NCBI RefSeq assembly: GCF_004353905.1
Contig: NZ_SMOD01000002.1
Location: 434,001 to 498,000 of the forward strand
Length of the DNA: 64,000 nucleotides
DNA from: Paraburkholderia guartelaensis
GTDB taxonomy: Bacteria > Pseudomonadota > Gammaproteobacteria > Burkholderiales > Burkholderiaceae
Direction: 5' to 3'
A model generated the notes under the pieces. That model was given only the letters and a program-made list of their open reading frames with translations. It did not search any database and had not been told where the DNA came from. Positions 19,848 through 27,879 of this stretch are shown in pieces. A program made the translations under genes and the position numbers. Numbering within the stretch: the first letter of the stretch is position 1; each line of letters opens with the position of its first letter.

Positions 19848-20693
19848 TCAGGCTAGAGCCGGGTACAGCTTCTGTGCGGTCTTGCCGAAAATCCAGGCGC
19901 GGTCTTCCGCACCGAGGCAGGCGAGCCCTTCTTCAGCCGTCGCAAGAATGTCTGCGAGCGTGCCGGGCGAAGTCGGAAAATTCGAGCCCCATGCCATACG
20001 CTGCGCGCCGAAGGCTTCGACCACGCGCGGGAAGAACGTCTCCGCGCTGGCTTTTTCCTTCTTCACGTCGCCGAAAATGCGCGGCGTGAGCTTCATGTAG
20101 AGGTTCGGCAGATCGGCCAGCGCGAAGAGGCTCGCAGCATTCGCGTACGGCGCGCCGTCGAGCACGTCGGGGCGGCCAAGGTGGTCGAGAATGATGTTCA
20201 CGCGCGGAAACTTCTCCGCCAGCATGCGCACCTGGGGCAGACCGATCGGCCCCGTCTGGATGCACATCGGCAACTGCAGTTCCGCGAGCATTTCCCATGC
20301 CTTGAAGGACTTCGGATTGTCCAGCTCGCTCGGATCGAAGTCCTTGGTCGAGCCGCCCGTGAAGATGCGCAGGCCGGCAAGACCCTTGTCGGCCCAGCCC
20401 TTGATCACGGCAGGCACGTCGTCGGCCAGCATGTCCACGGAGCCCACGGCCACGAGCCGGTCCTTGTACTGGTTGCAGCCGTCCACGACGTAGCTGTTGT
20501 CGAAACCGTAGGTCGTCGACGAATGCACGACAGCCGCTTTGGAAACGCCGGCTTCGTCCATCGCCTTGATCAGCGCCTCGACGGTGTTCGGGCGCTCCTG
20601 CGACCAGTCCGAGCGCTTGCCGAACAGCGGCGCGGGCGGATAACGCTTCTCATCGTCCGAGATGATGTGCGGATGAATGTCGATGAAGTTCAT
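19848..20693 (-). CDS. LigI-like amidohydrolase (2-pyrone-4,6-dicarboxylate lactonase family)
   Basis: The 281-residue TIM-barrel protein of COG3618 starts with DIHPH (His7, His9), has ILDHLGRPD near 170 and WGSNFP near 238. LigI uses an Asp where this reads Asn in GSNFP, a change common in the wider family. By context with ligJ and the aldolase it should hydrolyse a lactone intermediate of a protocatechuate 4,5-cleavage-type route. A truncated paralogue is at the window's left edge and another at 26954..27808. Confidence 0.8.
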   Translation of the reverse strand: MNFIDIHPHIISDDEKRYPPAPLFGKRSDWSQERPNTVEALIKAMDEAGVSKAAVVHSSTTYGFDNSYVVDGCNQYKDRLVAVGSVDMLADDVPAVIKGWADKGLAGLRIFTGGSTKDFDPSELDNPKSFKAWEMLAELQLPMCIQTGPIGLPQVRMLAEKFPRVNIILDHLGRPDVLDGAPYANAASLFALADLPNLYMKLTPRIFGDVKKEKASAETFFPRVVEAFGAQRMAWGSNFPTSPGTLADILATAEEGLACLGAEDRAWIFGKTAQKLYPALA

Positions 20694-20718
20694 GATGTCC
20701 GTTCAGCTATCGGCTTCG

Positions 20719-21744
20719 TTACAGACCTTTGGCCTTGAGATGCGCGTCGAGGCGCGGATACACGCGGCGTGCGTTGCCTTCGAAGATCGCGTGACGGTCG
20801 GCGTCGCTCAGCGCCGTGCAGGCGTCGACGTAGCGCTTCGTGTCGTCGAAGTACTCGCCGGTGTCCGGATCGCGGCCGCGCACGGCGCCGATCATTTCCG
20901 AGCCGAACAGCACGTTGCTCGTCGGCACGACCTTGGTGAGCAGCTCCACGCCGGGGTGGTGATACACGCAGGTGTCGAAGAAGATATTGTTCAGCAGTCC
21001 TTCGAGCGGACGGTCCATCATCTCGAGCGACATGCCGCGGTAACGGCCCCAGTGGTAAGGCACCGCGCCGCCGCCGTGCGGAATCACCAGGCGCAGCGTC
21101 GGGAAGTCCTTGAACACGTTGCCTTGCAGCAGCTGCATGAAGACGGACGTATCGGCGTTCAGGTAATGCGCGCCGGTGCCGTGATGGCACGCGTTGCACG
21201 AAGCGGCGACGTGGATCATGGCCGGCACGTCGAGATCGCACAGCGCTTCGTAGAGCGGATACCACTCGCGGTCCGTCATCGGCTTGCCGGTCCAGTAGCC
21301 GCCGCTCGGGTCTGGATTCAGGTTGCAGCCGACGAAGCCCATTTCCTCGACGCAGCGGCGCAGTTCGGCAACCGAGTTCTTCGGCGGCGCGAGCGGCGAC
21401 TGCGGCAACTGGCAGACGGGCACGAAGTTATCGGGGTAGATATCGCACACGCGGCGCACGAGGTTGTTCGAGACCTCGGCCCATTCGAGGCTCGTGCGTT
21501 CGTTGCCGAGGTGGTGGCTCATCAGGCCCGCGATCGGCGAGAACAGCGTGAGGTCGCCGCCGCGCTCTTTCTGCAGGCGCAGCTGACCGTTGCCGACGCC
21601 TTCGCGGATCTCGTCATCGCTGACGTGTGCGCCCGATAGCGGCGGCGCGTTGGCCGGATCGTTGGCGGCGGCGATCTGTTTGGCGCGCCAGTCGCGGAAC
21701 GAGGCAGGAACGGTCGTGAAGTGACCGTGACAATCGATGATCAT
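20719..21744 (-). CDS. ligJ: 4-oxalomesaconate hydratase (LigJ-type amidohydrolase)
   Basis: The 341-residue protein follows Sphingobium LigJ closely as I recall it. Shared features are MIIDCHGH at the start (zinc ligands His6 and His8), GFVGxNLNPDPSGG near 130, SCNACHHTGAHYLNADT-like text near 178, VIPHGGGAVPYHWGR near 215 and ASEMIGAVRG-like text near 275. LigJ hydrates 4-oxalomesaconate to 4-carboxy-4-hydroxy-2-oxoadipate, the aldolase substrate. It lies 25 bases before the amidohydrolase start and 31 bases after the decarboxylase stop, clearly in one operon. Confidence 0.88.
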   Translation of the reverse strand: MIIDCHGHFTTVPASFRDWRAKQIAAANDPANAPPLSGAHVSDDEIREGVGNGQLRLQKERGGDLTLFSPIAGLMSHHLGNERTSLEWAEVSNNLVRRVCDIYPDNFVPVCQLPQSPLAPPKNSVAELRRCVEEMGFVGCNLNPDPSGGYWTGKPMTDREWYPLYEALCDLDVPAMIHVAASCNACHHGTGAHYLNADTSVFMQLLQGNVFKDFPTLRLVIPHGGGAVPYHWGRYRGMSLEMMDRPLEGLLNNIFFDTCVYHHPGVELLTKVVPTSNVLFGSEMIGAVRGRDPDTGEYFDDTKRYVDACTALSDADRHAIFEGNARRVYPRLDAHLKAKGL

Positions 21745-21775
21745 TTTTTCTTCCGTGCGGAGTTCAGCGCAGCAT

Positions 21776-22747
21776 TCAGGCGCGGGGATCGACGAACAGT
21801 TCGTTCATGCTCATGCGGCGCGGCGTGAGACCCTGCTTGAACGCGGTCGCTTCGAGCGCTTCGATGGTCTTGCGGTTTTCCTCGATGCCATAGGGCAGCG
21901 GGTCGCGGCCAACGATCTTCTGCAGTTCTACGTACTTCTTGTTCTTCTTGTCGGTCAGCTCACCCGCGTCGAGCTTCGCGAGCCAGTCCTTCTTCGCCTT
22001 GTCGAAAGCGTCGTAGATCGATTTGGCCACCCACGGATGCTCGGCCAGCACCGAATCCTTCACGACGATGGTGCCGTGCATCGGGTAGACGCCGGTGCGG
22101 GCGTAGTACTCGGCTTCGAGTTCGTCGGCGTTCGGGAACAGGTCCGGGTAATTCGCTTCGACTTCCTTCCAGCCGCCCGTCGGGTCGCCGGTGCGGCCGA
22201 TACCTGCGTTGCCGTGAAAGCCCGCAACGAGTTCGCCCTTGGCCATCATTTCGGCGAGCGACGTGCCGGCCGGAGCGTGAATCACGTTCGGCGGCAGCTT
22301 GAGCTGCGTGACGTGCTCTTCGTCGTCGACCACCCACGTCACCTTCGACGAATCGAGACCAAACTCGTCCATCAGCACCTGACGCGTCCATGCACCGGTC
22401 GTCACCGAATAGGCGCGCACGCCGACCTTCTTGCCTTCGAGGTCCTTCGGCGTCTTGATGCCGGCATCCGGACGCACCAGCAGGCCGGAATGATGGAAGC
22501 GGCGGACCACGAAGATCGGCAGCGCAACGAAAGGCGCACCATAGGCGCGCGCGATGATGTACGTCGTCGGCGCCAGTTCGCACACATCGAATTCGACATC
22601 GCGGACCATGCGGCGGAACGCGCCGATTTGCGGGTGCACCGTGATGAATTCGGCGTCGACGCCTTCGATCGGAATGGAGCCGTCACGGATGGCAGCGGTG
22701 TGCGGATGCTCGGCGATCGCGAGCTTGAGGTGGACTTTCTTGGTCAA
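21776..22747 (-). CDS. 4,5-dihydroxyphthalate decarboxylase (first gene of operon)
   Basis: The 323-residue protein matches the Pht5/PhtD group: KLAIAEHPHTAAI, FDVCELAPTTYI, DLEGKKVGVRAY and a C-terminal PLPYGIEENRKTIEAL. The family converts 4,5-dihydroxyphthalate to protocatechuate in the cytoplasm. The start is set at a TTG because a perfect AAGGAG lies six bases before it; no ATG fits, and the open frame extends only 33 bases further upstream. Two abutting copies of the candidate operator lie 140 bases upstream. It leads the operon through ligJ, amidohydrolase, aldolase, thiamine enzyme, second decarboxylase and permease. Confidence 0.85.
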   Translation of the reverse strand: MTKKVHLKLAIAEHPHTAAIRDGSIPIEGVDAEFITVHPQIGAFRRMVRDVEFDVCELAPTTYIIARAYGAPFVALPIFVVRRFHHSGLLVRPDAGIKTPKDLEGKKVGVRAYSVTTGAWTRQVLMDEFGLDSSKVTWVVDDEEHVTQLKLPPNVIHAPAGTSLAEMMAKGELVAGFHGNAGIGRTGDPTGGWKEVEANYPDLFPNADELEAEYYARTGVYPMHGTIVVKDSVLAEHPWVAKSIYDAFDKAKKDWLAKLDAGELTDKKNKKYVELQKIVGRDPLPYGIEENRKTIEALEATAFKQGLTPRRMSMNELFVDPRA

Positions 22748-22886
22748 TTTAGTCTCCTTGGACCTGGACAATCGATTCAACCTGCTTCGCGTCGCGGTTG
22801 CATGCCCACTGAGGGAAAGCTGCGTGGCTGCTCAGGTGATCTCGTTGGCTAGATGATCTTTCCGCACCGGTTTTCCGTCTATTGAA

Positions 22887-22918
22887 TTAACCTGCGGGTG
22901 ACTTAACCATTCGGTAAA
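22887..22918. promoter_or_regulatory. two abutting candidate operators before the minus-strand catabolic operon
   Basis: TTAACC-TGCG-GGTGAC (22887..22902) is followed without a gap by TTAACC-ATTC-GGTAAA (22903..22918). Each is an inverted repeat of form TTNACC-N4-GGTNAA, allowing for mismatches. They fall in the 314-base gap between the decarboxylase gene and the first LysR gene. Nothing else recognisable lies in that gap. Confidence 0.55.
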
Positions 22919-23061
22919 GGCCCGGGCGAACGCAATGGCTGGATGCCGCGACGGGCCTGGATCGAAGGGGTGAATGCGCCTCGACGCCCGGCTTCGAGAT
23001 TGAGGCTTCGGTTATGTTGAGCGAATGGCTAAGGGCGGCTTATCAGGCCGCTCAGTGCGTC

Positions 23062-24069
23062 TCAATGCGTCTCAGTGGGCAACTGTGGCCGGCCGGGCTT
23101 GGCCGGCTGCATCATCGCTCGTGCAGCGGTCCCAGCCCCCGTTCTGAGCCGCTCAGCGGCCTCCTCGAGGCACGACACCATGAGTTGCGCACTAGGCGTC
23201 AGGCCGCGATTGCGATTCCACAGCACGCCCGCAGGCCGCAGCAGGCGAGGCAGGCTTAACGGAAGCGTATGAAGCGGCTGGGCCGTGTCGCCACCGGGCG
23301 TGCCTGCCATCACCGCAATGAAATCCGAAATCTGCAGATGCGCGCGCGCAACGTGAATCGAGAGCGTTTCGATGTAGTTGTTGGTCAGCGGCACGTCATG
23401 CGCTTCGAGCACGCGCTCGAGGGGGTCGCGCAGTATCGAGCCGAGCGGCGGCAGTATCCAGGGAAAGGGACGCAGGTCCGACCACGTTAGCGACTTCCTG
23501 CGGGCCAGCGGGTGGTGGCGGCCCGTCATCAGCGTCACGGGCTCCTCGATCAGTTCCTTTTCTTCGAAGCTGCCGAGCGTATCGGGTGGCGGCAGGCGGC
23601 CCACCACGAGGTCGAGATGGCCTTGCCAGAGTTCGGGCAGCAGTAACGCTGTCGTACCTTCCGTCACCATCACGTTGGTGCCCGGCGAGCGCTGCTTCAG
23701 CAGGCTCAGCGCCTGCGGCAGCAACACCGAGGCCGAGGCGGGCAGCATGCCGATATGGATCTTGCCTTCGGTACCCGAACTCAGCGCCTTCAATTCGTCG
23801 CGGGCCTGGTTCAGGATGGTCAGCATTTCGCGCGCGTGGCGAATCAGGCAATCGCCGTACTGCGTGGGCACGAGTCCCTGCGCCGTTCGTGCAAACAGCG
23901 TGAGGCCGAGACCCCGTTCGAGTTCGGCCAGTGACTTCGAGACGGCAGGCACGGTCACGTGAGTGACGTCGGCCACCTGGGTCAGGTTGCGGTATGTGTC
24001 GATCGTCACGAGCAGGCGCAGGTGCCGCGCCTTCAGGTTGATCTGCAGGTACCAGTCGAGAGCGGACAC
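23062..24069 (-). CDS. LysR-family transcriptional regulator (twin 1)
   Basis: The 335-residue protein has an N-terminal winged helix-turn-helix (about residues 18-70: NLTQVADVTHVTVPAVSKSL) and a LysR substrate-binding domain (about 95-300). It is nearly identical over its first 310 residues to the regulator at 29177..30127, apart from a longer tail. Such proteins usually activate a catabolic operon when bound to an aromatic acid. A candidate operator lies 19 bases before its start, which would allow autoregulation. Confidence 0.92.
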   Translation of the reverse strand: MSALDWYLQINLKARHLRLLVTIDTYRNLTQVADVTHVTVPAVSKSLAELERGLGLTLFARTAQGLVPTQYGDCLIRHAREMLTILNQARDELKALSSGTEGKIHIGMLPASASVLLPQALSLLKQRSPGTNVMVTEGTTALLLPELWQGHLDLVVGRLPPPDTLGSFEEKELIEEPVTLMTGRHHPLARRKSLTWSDLRPFPWILPPLGSILRDPLERVLEAHDVPLTNNYIETLSIHVARAHLQISDFIAVMAGTPGGDTAQPLHTLPLSLPRLLRPAGVLWNRNRGLTPSAQLMVSCLEEAAERLRTGAGTAARAMMQPAKPGRPQLPTETH

Positions 24070-24087
24070 GTCGTGTACCTCCGCGGT

Positions 24088-24103
24088 TTCACCAGCTCGT
24101 TAA
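24088..24103. promoter_or_regulatory. candidate operator TTCACC-N4-CGTTAA before LysR twin 1
   Basis: This inverted repeat of the cluster consensus lies 19 bases upstream of the regulator start. The equivalent position before twin 2 carries another copy at 30147..30162. Confidence 0.5.
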
Positions 24104-24161
24104 AGCAACATTCCAGGGCGGCGGAAAACCGCTCAATGCGTCCGCCGCCGGATCCTTCAGG

Positions 24162-24692
24162 TCAGTCCTTGGGCTCGAGCGCGTGCAGCGTCATGCCAAG
24201 CGAAATCGAGGTGAAGTAACCCACCGTGACCAGCAGCTCCGCAATCACCGGACGGCCGAGTCCGGCGTCGTAACGGTCGAAACGCGTGGCGTCGATCGCG
24301 CCGCCCGCCAGGATGTCGCAGACTGCATCGCAGACGAGGCCAAAGCGATCGTCGCCTGCCTCGGGCCGGCGCTTCTCCAGAATCGCCGCGACCACCGGCT
24401 CGGGTACGCCAGCCTTCAACGCATGCCGGCGATGATTGGCGATCACATAGGGCGCATTCCAGAAGACGGCGGTCGACAGAATCGCCACTTCGCTTTCTGC
24501 CTCGCTGAGCACGGGCGAACGATCGACGTGTGTGCCGATGATCTCCATCCCGCCAGCGAGGTTCGGGTTGTGCAGCCAGATGTTGAACGGTGTGGGGATA
24601 CGCCCCCGCCCTTCGCCCAGCCGCGCAATGACTTTCTTCTGATCGTCCGAGGCCTTGTCCGGATCGATACGTTCAAGCCGGTTCTTCGTCAT
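24162..24692 (-). CDS. carboxymuconolactone decarboxylase/AhpD-like protein
   Basis: The 176-residue all-helical protein belongs to the CMD family: FNIWLHNPNLAGG, LSEAESEVAILSTAVFWNAPYVIANHRRHALKAG (shown as landmarks of the family helix pair) and a C-terminal ALEP. The CxxC redox pair of AhpD-type peroxidase members is absent, so a decarboxylase or ring-isomerase role is more likely. It lies between a TctA-type transporter and LysR twin 1 on the same strand and is probably co-transcribed with them. Confidence 0.78.
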   Translation of the reverse strand: MTKNRLERIDPDKASDDQKKVIARLGEGRGRIPTPFNIWLHNPNLAGGMEIIGTHVDRSPVLSEAESEVAILSTAVFWNAPYVIANHRRHALKAGVPEPVVAAILEKRRPEAGDDRFGLVCDAVCDILAGGAIDATRFDRYDAGLGRPVIAELLVTVGYFTSISLGMTLHALEPKD

Positions 24693-24755
24693 TCCATTTC
24701 CTTCCCATGTTCAATATGAATTCGCGGCATGCCGATCACTAACGCTCAGTAATGC

Positions 24756-24884
24756 TCACAATGGCTCGTAGAGTCTTCCGCGAACCAGCAGCACACCGCA
24801 GGCGCGACAAACCCAGCGAATCTCGTTGTCGCGCGTGCGCCAAAGAAACCGGAAGTGACACTTGTGCACGGTGCCTTCTCGCAT
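24756..24884 (-). CDS. putative 42-aa zinc-ribbon-like small protein
   Basis: A short open frame starts 16 bases after the transporter stop. Its product has a CxH pair near the N-terminus (HKCHF, Cys9 and His10 region) and a CxxC pair (WVCRACG, Cys26 and Cys29). Basic and Trp residues lie between, like half of a zinc ribbon. The ribosome-binding site is weak (GAG at four bases). It would be co-transcribed with tctA and the CMD gene. I do not recognise a named family; it may not be translated. Confidence 0.4.
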   Translation of the reverse strand: MREGTVHKCHFRFLWRTRDNEIRWVCRACGVLLVRGRLYEPL

Positions 24885-24900
24885 CGTCTCGATCGCTGCC

Positions 24901-26907
24901 TTAAAAGAGGCTGCTCGGCCAGGGGATATGGATGATCTGGTCGAACACGCCGTAGATGAGCGCCGTCACGCACGCCGCGAGAATCAGGCTGAGTTTCCAG
25001 GACTCGCCGCCTTCCACGCGCATGAAGGCCATGATCATGATCGGCACCGTGGGGATCATGCCGATCAGGGACATGCACACGAGGAACGCCACGAACCAGC
25101 CGAAGAACCGGGCGGCCCGGATCAGCGTCACCTTGTTCGAGAGCTTTTCGCCGTGGTCGCTCGACACGTCCATGTGGATGCCGCCGCCGGCCTTCGCCGC
25201 GCCAGCCTGCGCCGGAATGACGAACACCTTGTAGGCGAGACTGAGCGTGCCGGCGATGACGAGAATGCTCGCGATGACCGTCGGCCCGATTCTCGCCATC
25301 AGCAGCCAGCCCTGCGCCGTCACCAGCATGTAGACCCCGATGCCGATGAAGAACACGTAAACCAGGTCTTCGAGCTTCAGCACGATCTTCCCGCTCGGCC
25401 GCATGCGCGCAAGCCCGCCGCTGCGCAGCGCGTTGAACAGCGGCTTGAAGAAGACTAGCGCCGCGAGCGTGAGCAGCACCATGACAACCGGACGCGTGAG
25501 CCATTCCGTGCCGTAGCGCACGAAGGAGATCGTCATGTAGCGCTCCATCAGCGTGCCGAGCACGAGACCCAGGATCAGCGGCGGCCGCGCCCATCGCAAG
25601 CGCTTCATGGTCCAGCCGACCACCCCGGCGATCAGCAAAACGAATAGATCGCCCCAGCTGCGCGAACCCTGGAATGCGCCGACGTAGATGATCGGCATGA
25701 TGACCGGGAGGATCAGCGTGTAGCGCAGCGTCGAAATCTTCGCGAATTGCCCGCTGAGCAGAAAGCACAGACCCGCGCCGAAGATATTGGCAAGCGCGAT
25801 GGACCACACCATCGAATAGGTAAAGTCCAGATGCTTGGTCAGCATGTCGGGGCCAGGGATGAACCCGTGCACCATCATCGCCCCAAGCAGGATGGCCTGT
25901 GCGGCGCCGCCCGGTACGCCGAAGGAAAGCATCGGCACGAGACTGCCGCCTTCGCGTGCATTGTTCGCCGCTTCGGGTGCGATCACGCCGCGCACGTCGC
26001 CCGTTGTGAAGGATTCCTTCGCACCCTTCGAGGTCTGCAGCGCGTGACCGTAGGCAATCCAGTCCGTCACCGCACCCGTGATGCCCGGCACGACCCCGAG
26101 AATCGCGCCAAGGCCGCCGCAACGCAGGACCAGGAACCAGTTGCGCAGACTGTCGGTTACGCCCTGCCGCATGCCCTGGCGCGAGCTGAATTGAATGTTG
26201 TCGGCGATCGCGGTACGGCGGATGGCGAGTTCGCACAACTCGGGCAGCGCGAAGATGCCGAGAATGATCGGCACCAGCGGAATGCCGTCCTGCAGGTAAA
26301 GGAGATCGCCTGTCCAGCGCATTTGGCCGGTCTCGACATTGGTGCCGATCATGCCGACGAGAATGCCGAAGCACGCCGCGACCACGCCCCTGAGCGGCGC
26401 GTTGCCCGAGAGCGCCGACACCATCGACACGCCGAATATCGTGAGCCCCAGCATTTCGGGCGTGCCGATCGAGAGAACGAACGGGCGCACCAGGGGCAAC
26501 GAAATGGCCAGGATGATGGCGCCGATCAACCCGCCCATCAACGAGGACGTATAGCAGGCGCTCAACGCGCGCGACGCTTCACCGCGCTTCGTCATAGGCA
26601 ACCCATCCAGCACGGTCGCCTGGGAAGCCGCATGGCCCGGCACGCCGAAGAGCACGGCGGGAATCACGTCCGAAGTCGTAATGACCGACGCCATGCCGAG
26701 CAGCATGGCGAACGCCGCATACGGGTCCATTGTGTAGGTGAACGGCACGAGCAATGCAAAGCCTGTCAGCCCTCCGATGCCCGGCAGCAATCCGATCGCC
26801 AGCCCGACCATGACTCCGAATACGAGGAAGATCAGACGGTTGAATTGCAGAAGCGTCGACAGCGCATGGCCTGCTGCCATTACCGTTGCGTCGTTGAAAA
26901 ATTCCAT
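24901..26907 (-). CDS. tripartite tricarboxylate transporter, TctA-TctB fusion
   Basis: The 668-residue inner-membrane protein has a TctA domain (about 1-500) with GLLPGIGGLTG and GxVPGITGAVTDWIAYGHA motifs and about 12 membrane segments. A C-terminal 160 residues with four membrane segments then looks like TctB. Stand-alone TctA is about 500 residues, and no separate tctB gene is present. With the TctC protein encoded two genes upstream it should import a carboxylate using the ion gradient. The cytosolic or periplasmic linker contains VIPAQAGAAKAGGGIHMD. Confidence 0.88.
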   Translation of the reverse strand: MEFFNDATVMAAGHALSTLLQFNRLIFLVFGVMVGLAIGLLPGIGGLTGFALLVPFTYTMDPYAAFAMLLGMASVITTSDVIPAVLFGVPGHAASQATVLDGLPMTKRGEASRALSACYTSSLMGGLIGAIILAISLPLVRPFVLSIGTPEMLGLTIFGVSMVSALSGNAPLRGVVAACFGILVGMIGTNVETGQMRWTGDLLYLQDGIPLVPIILGIFALPELCELAIRRTAIADNIQFSSRQGMRQGVTDSLRNWFLVLRCGGLGAILGVVPGITGAVTDWIAYGHALQTSKGAKESFTTGDVRGVIAPEAANNAREGGSLVPMLSFGVPGGAAQAILLGAMMVHGFIPGPDMLTKHLDFTYSMVWSIALANIFGAGLCFLLSGQFAKISTLRYTLILPVIMPIIYVGAFQGSRSWGDLFVLLIAGVVGWTMKRLRWARPPLILGLVLGTLMERYMTISFVRYGTEWLTRPVVMVLLTLAALVFFKPLFNALRSGGLARMRPSGKIVLKLEDLVYVFFIGIGVYMLVTAQGWLLMARIGPTVIASILVIAGTLSLAYKVFVIPAQAGAAKAGGGIHMDVSSDHGEKLSNKVTLIRAARFFGWFVAFLVCMSLIGMIPTVPIMIMAFMRVEGGESWKLSLILAACVTALIYGVFDQIIHIPWPSSLF

Positions 26908-26953
26908 GCGTCATCCTGATGAAATGGCCGGAGTCGTCGACCTCGTTACGCGT

Positions 26954-27808
26954 TCAGTCCGCAAGCGACGGATACAGCACCTTCGCCGTGCGGCCCCAAA
27001 CCCATGCGCGCTCCTCCTCGCTCAGCGCCGCGAAACACGCGTTGCCTTGCTCGATCAGATTCTTCAGCGGCCCTGCGGAGGCCGGATAGTTCGAGCCAAA
27101 GGCCAGGTGATCCGCGCCGAATACCTTCACCAGTTGCGGGAAAAACGCTTCTGCTCCGCCAGGCGCTGCCTGCGCGAGATCGAACGTTTTCGGCGTGACC
27201 TTCAGGTACACGTTGTCGTACTTCGCCAGATCGAACAGCGCCGCGCAGCGCGCATAGGGAGGGCCGTCTTCGAGATCGGGTCTGCCGCAGTGATCGAGCG
27301 CGATCCTCACCGTCGGAAAACGCGTAGCCAGTTCGGCCACCATCGACAAGCCCTCCGGCGTGGTCTGCACCACCATGGTCATGCCGATTTCGGCGCAGCG
27401 TTCCCAGATCGGGAAGGTCGCAGGATCGACGAGCCAGCTGCCGTCGGTCTGATGCGTCGCGCCGCCGGTAAAGAGACGAATGCCGCCCATGCCGTTGGCC
27501 AGCCAGTGATCGAAGGTCTTCAGTGCATCGGGCGCCATCACGTCGAATGAATAGACACCCGTAAAACGCTTCGGATCTTGCGCCACGCTATCGGCCACAT
27601 ACGAGTTGTTGTGGCCGTAAGTCGTCGACGAATGCACGATAGCCGCCTTCGCAACGCCGGCCTCGTCCATCTCGGCGACCAGCTGCTCGAACGTGACGGG
27701 ACGCGTCGCAGACCACTTCGAGCGATGCCCGTGTTGTGGCGCGACAGGATAACGAACCGTATCCGTCGAGATGATATGGGGATGAATGTCGATGATTTCG
27801 GGTGTCAT
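26954..27808 (-). CDS. LigI-like amidohydrolase (copy 3)
   Basis: The 284-residue COG3618 protein starts with DIHPHIIS and has LDHCGRPDLEDGPPYA near 175 and FGSNYP near 240. It is clearly a paralogue of the protein at 19848..20693 but more diverged than the fragment at the window start. It sits between tctC and tctA, suggesting that the imported compound or a derived lactone is its substrate. GAGAGG nine bases before the ATG may be its ribosome-binding site. Confidence 0.8.
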   Translation of the reverse strand: MTPEIIDIHPHIISTDTVRYPVAPQHGHRSKWSATRPVTFEQLVAEMDEAGVAKAAIVHSSTTYGHNNSYVADSVAQDPKRFTGVYSFDVMAPDALKTFDHWLANGMGGIRLFTGGATHQTDGSWLVDPATFPIWERCAEIGMTMVVQTTPEGLSMVAELATRFPTVRIALDHCGRPDLEDGPPYARCAALFDLAKYDNVYLKVTPKTFDLAQAAPGGAEAFFPQLVKVFGADHLAFGSNYPASAGPLKNLIEQGNACFAALSEEERAWVWGRTAKVLYPSLAD

Positions 27809-27813
27809 GCGAT

Positions 27814-27829
27814 TTAACCTCTCGGTGAA
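27814..27829. promoter_or_regulatory. candidate operator TTAACC-N4-GGTGAA next to amidohydrolase start
   Basis: It matches the cluster inverted repeat but lies only six bases from the start codon and overlaps the presumed ribosome-binding site. It may be a chance match or act on translation or read-through; it is the least certain of the set. Confidence 0.3.
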
Positions 27830-27879
27830 CGACTGTCACTCACCCGCAGCAGGTTCATGACATTCAATGTTCGGTGCGT

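Noticed and set aside
25180-25230. VIPAQAG...GIHMD in the TctA-TctB linker, which looks like a translated genomic repeat
   Set aside because: Only one instance was seen in the window and no flanking inverted copy was found, so an inserted repeat cannot be supported.
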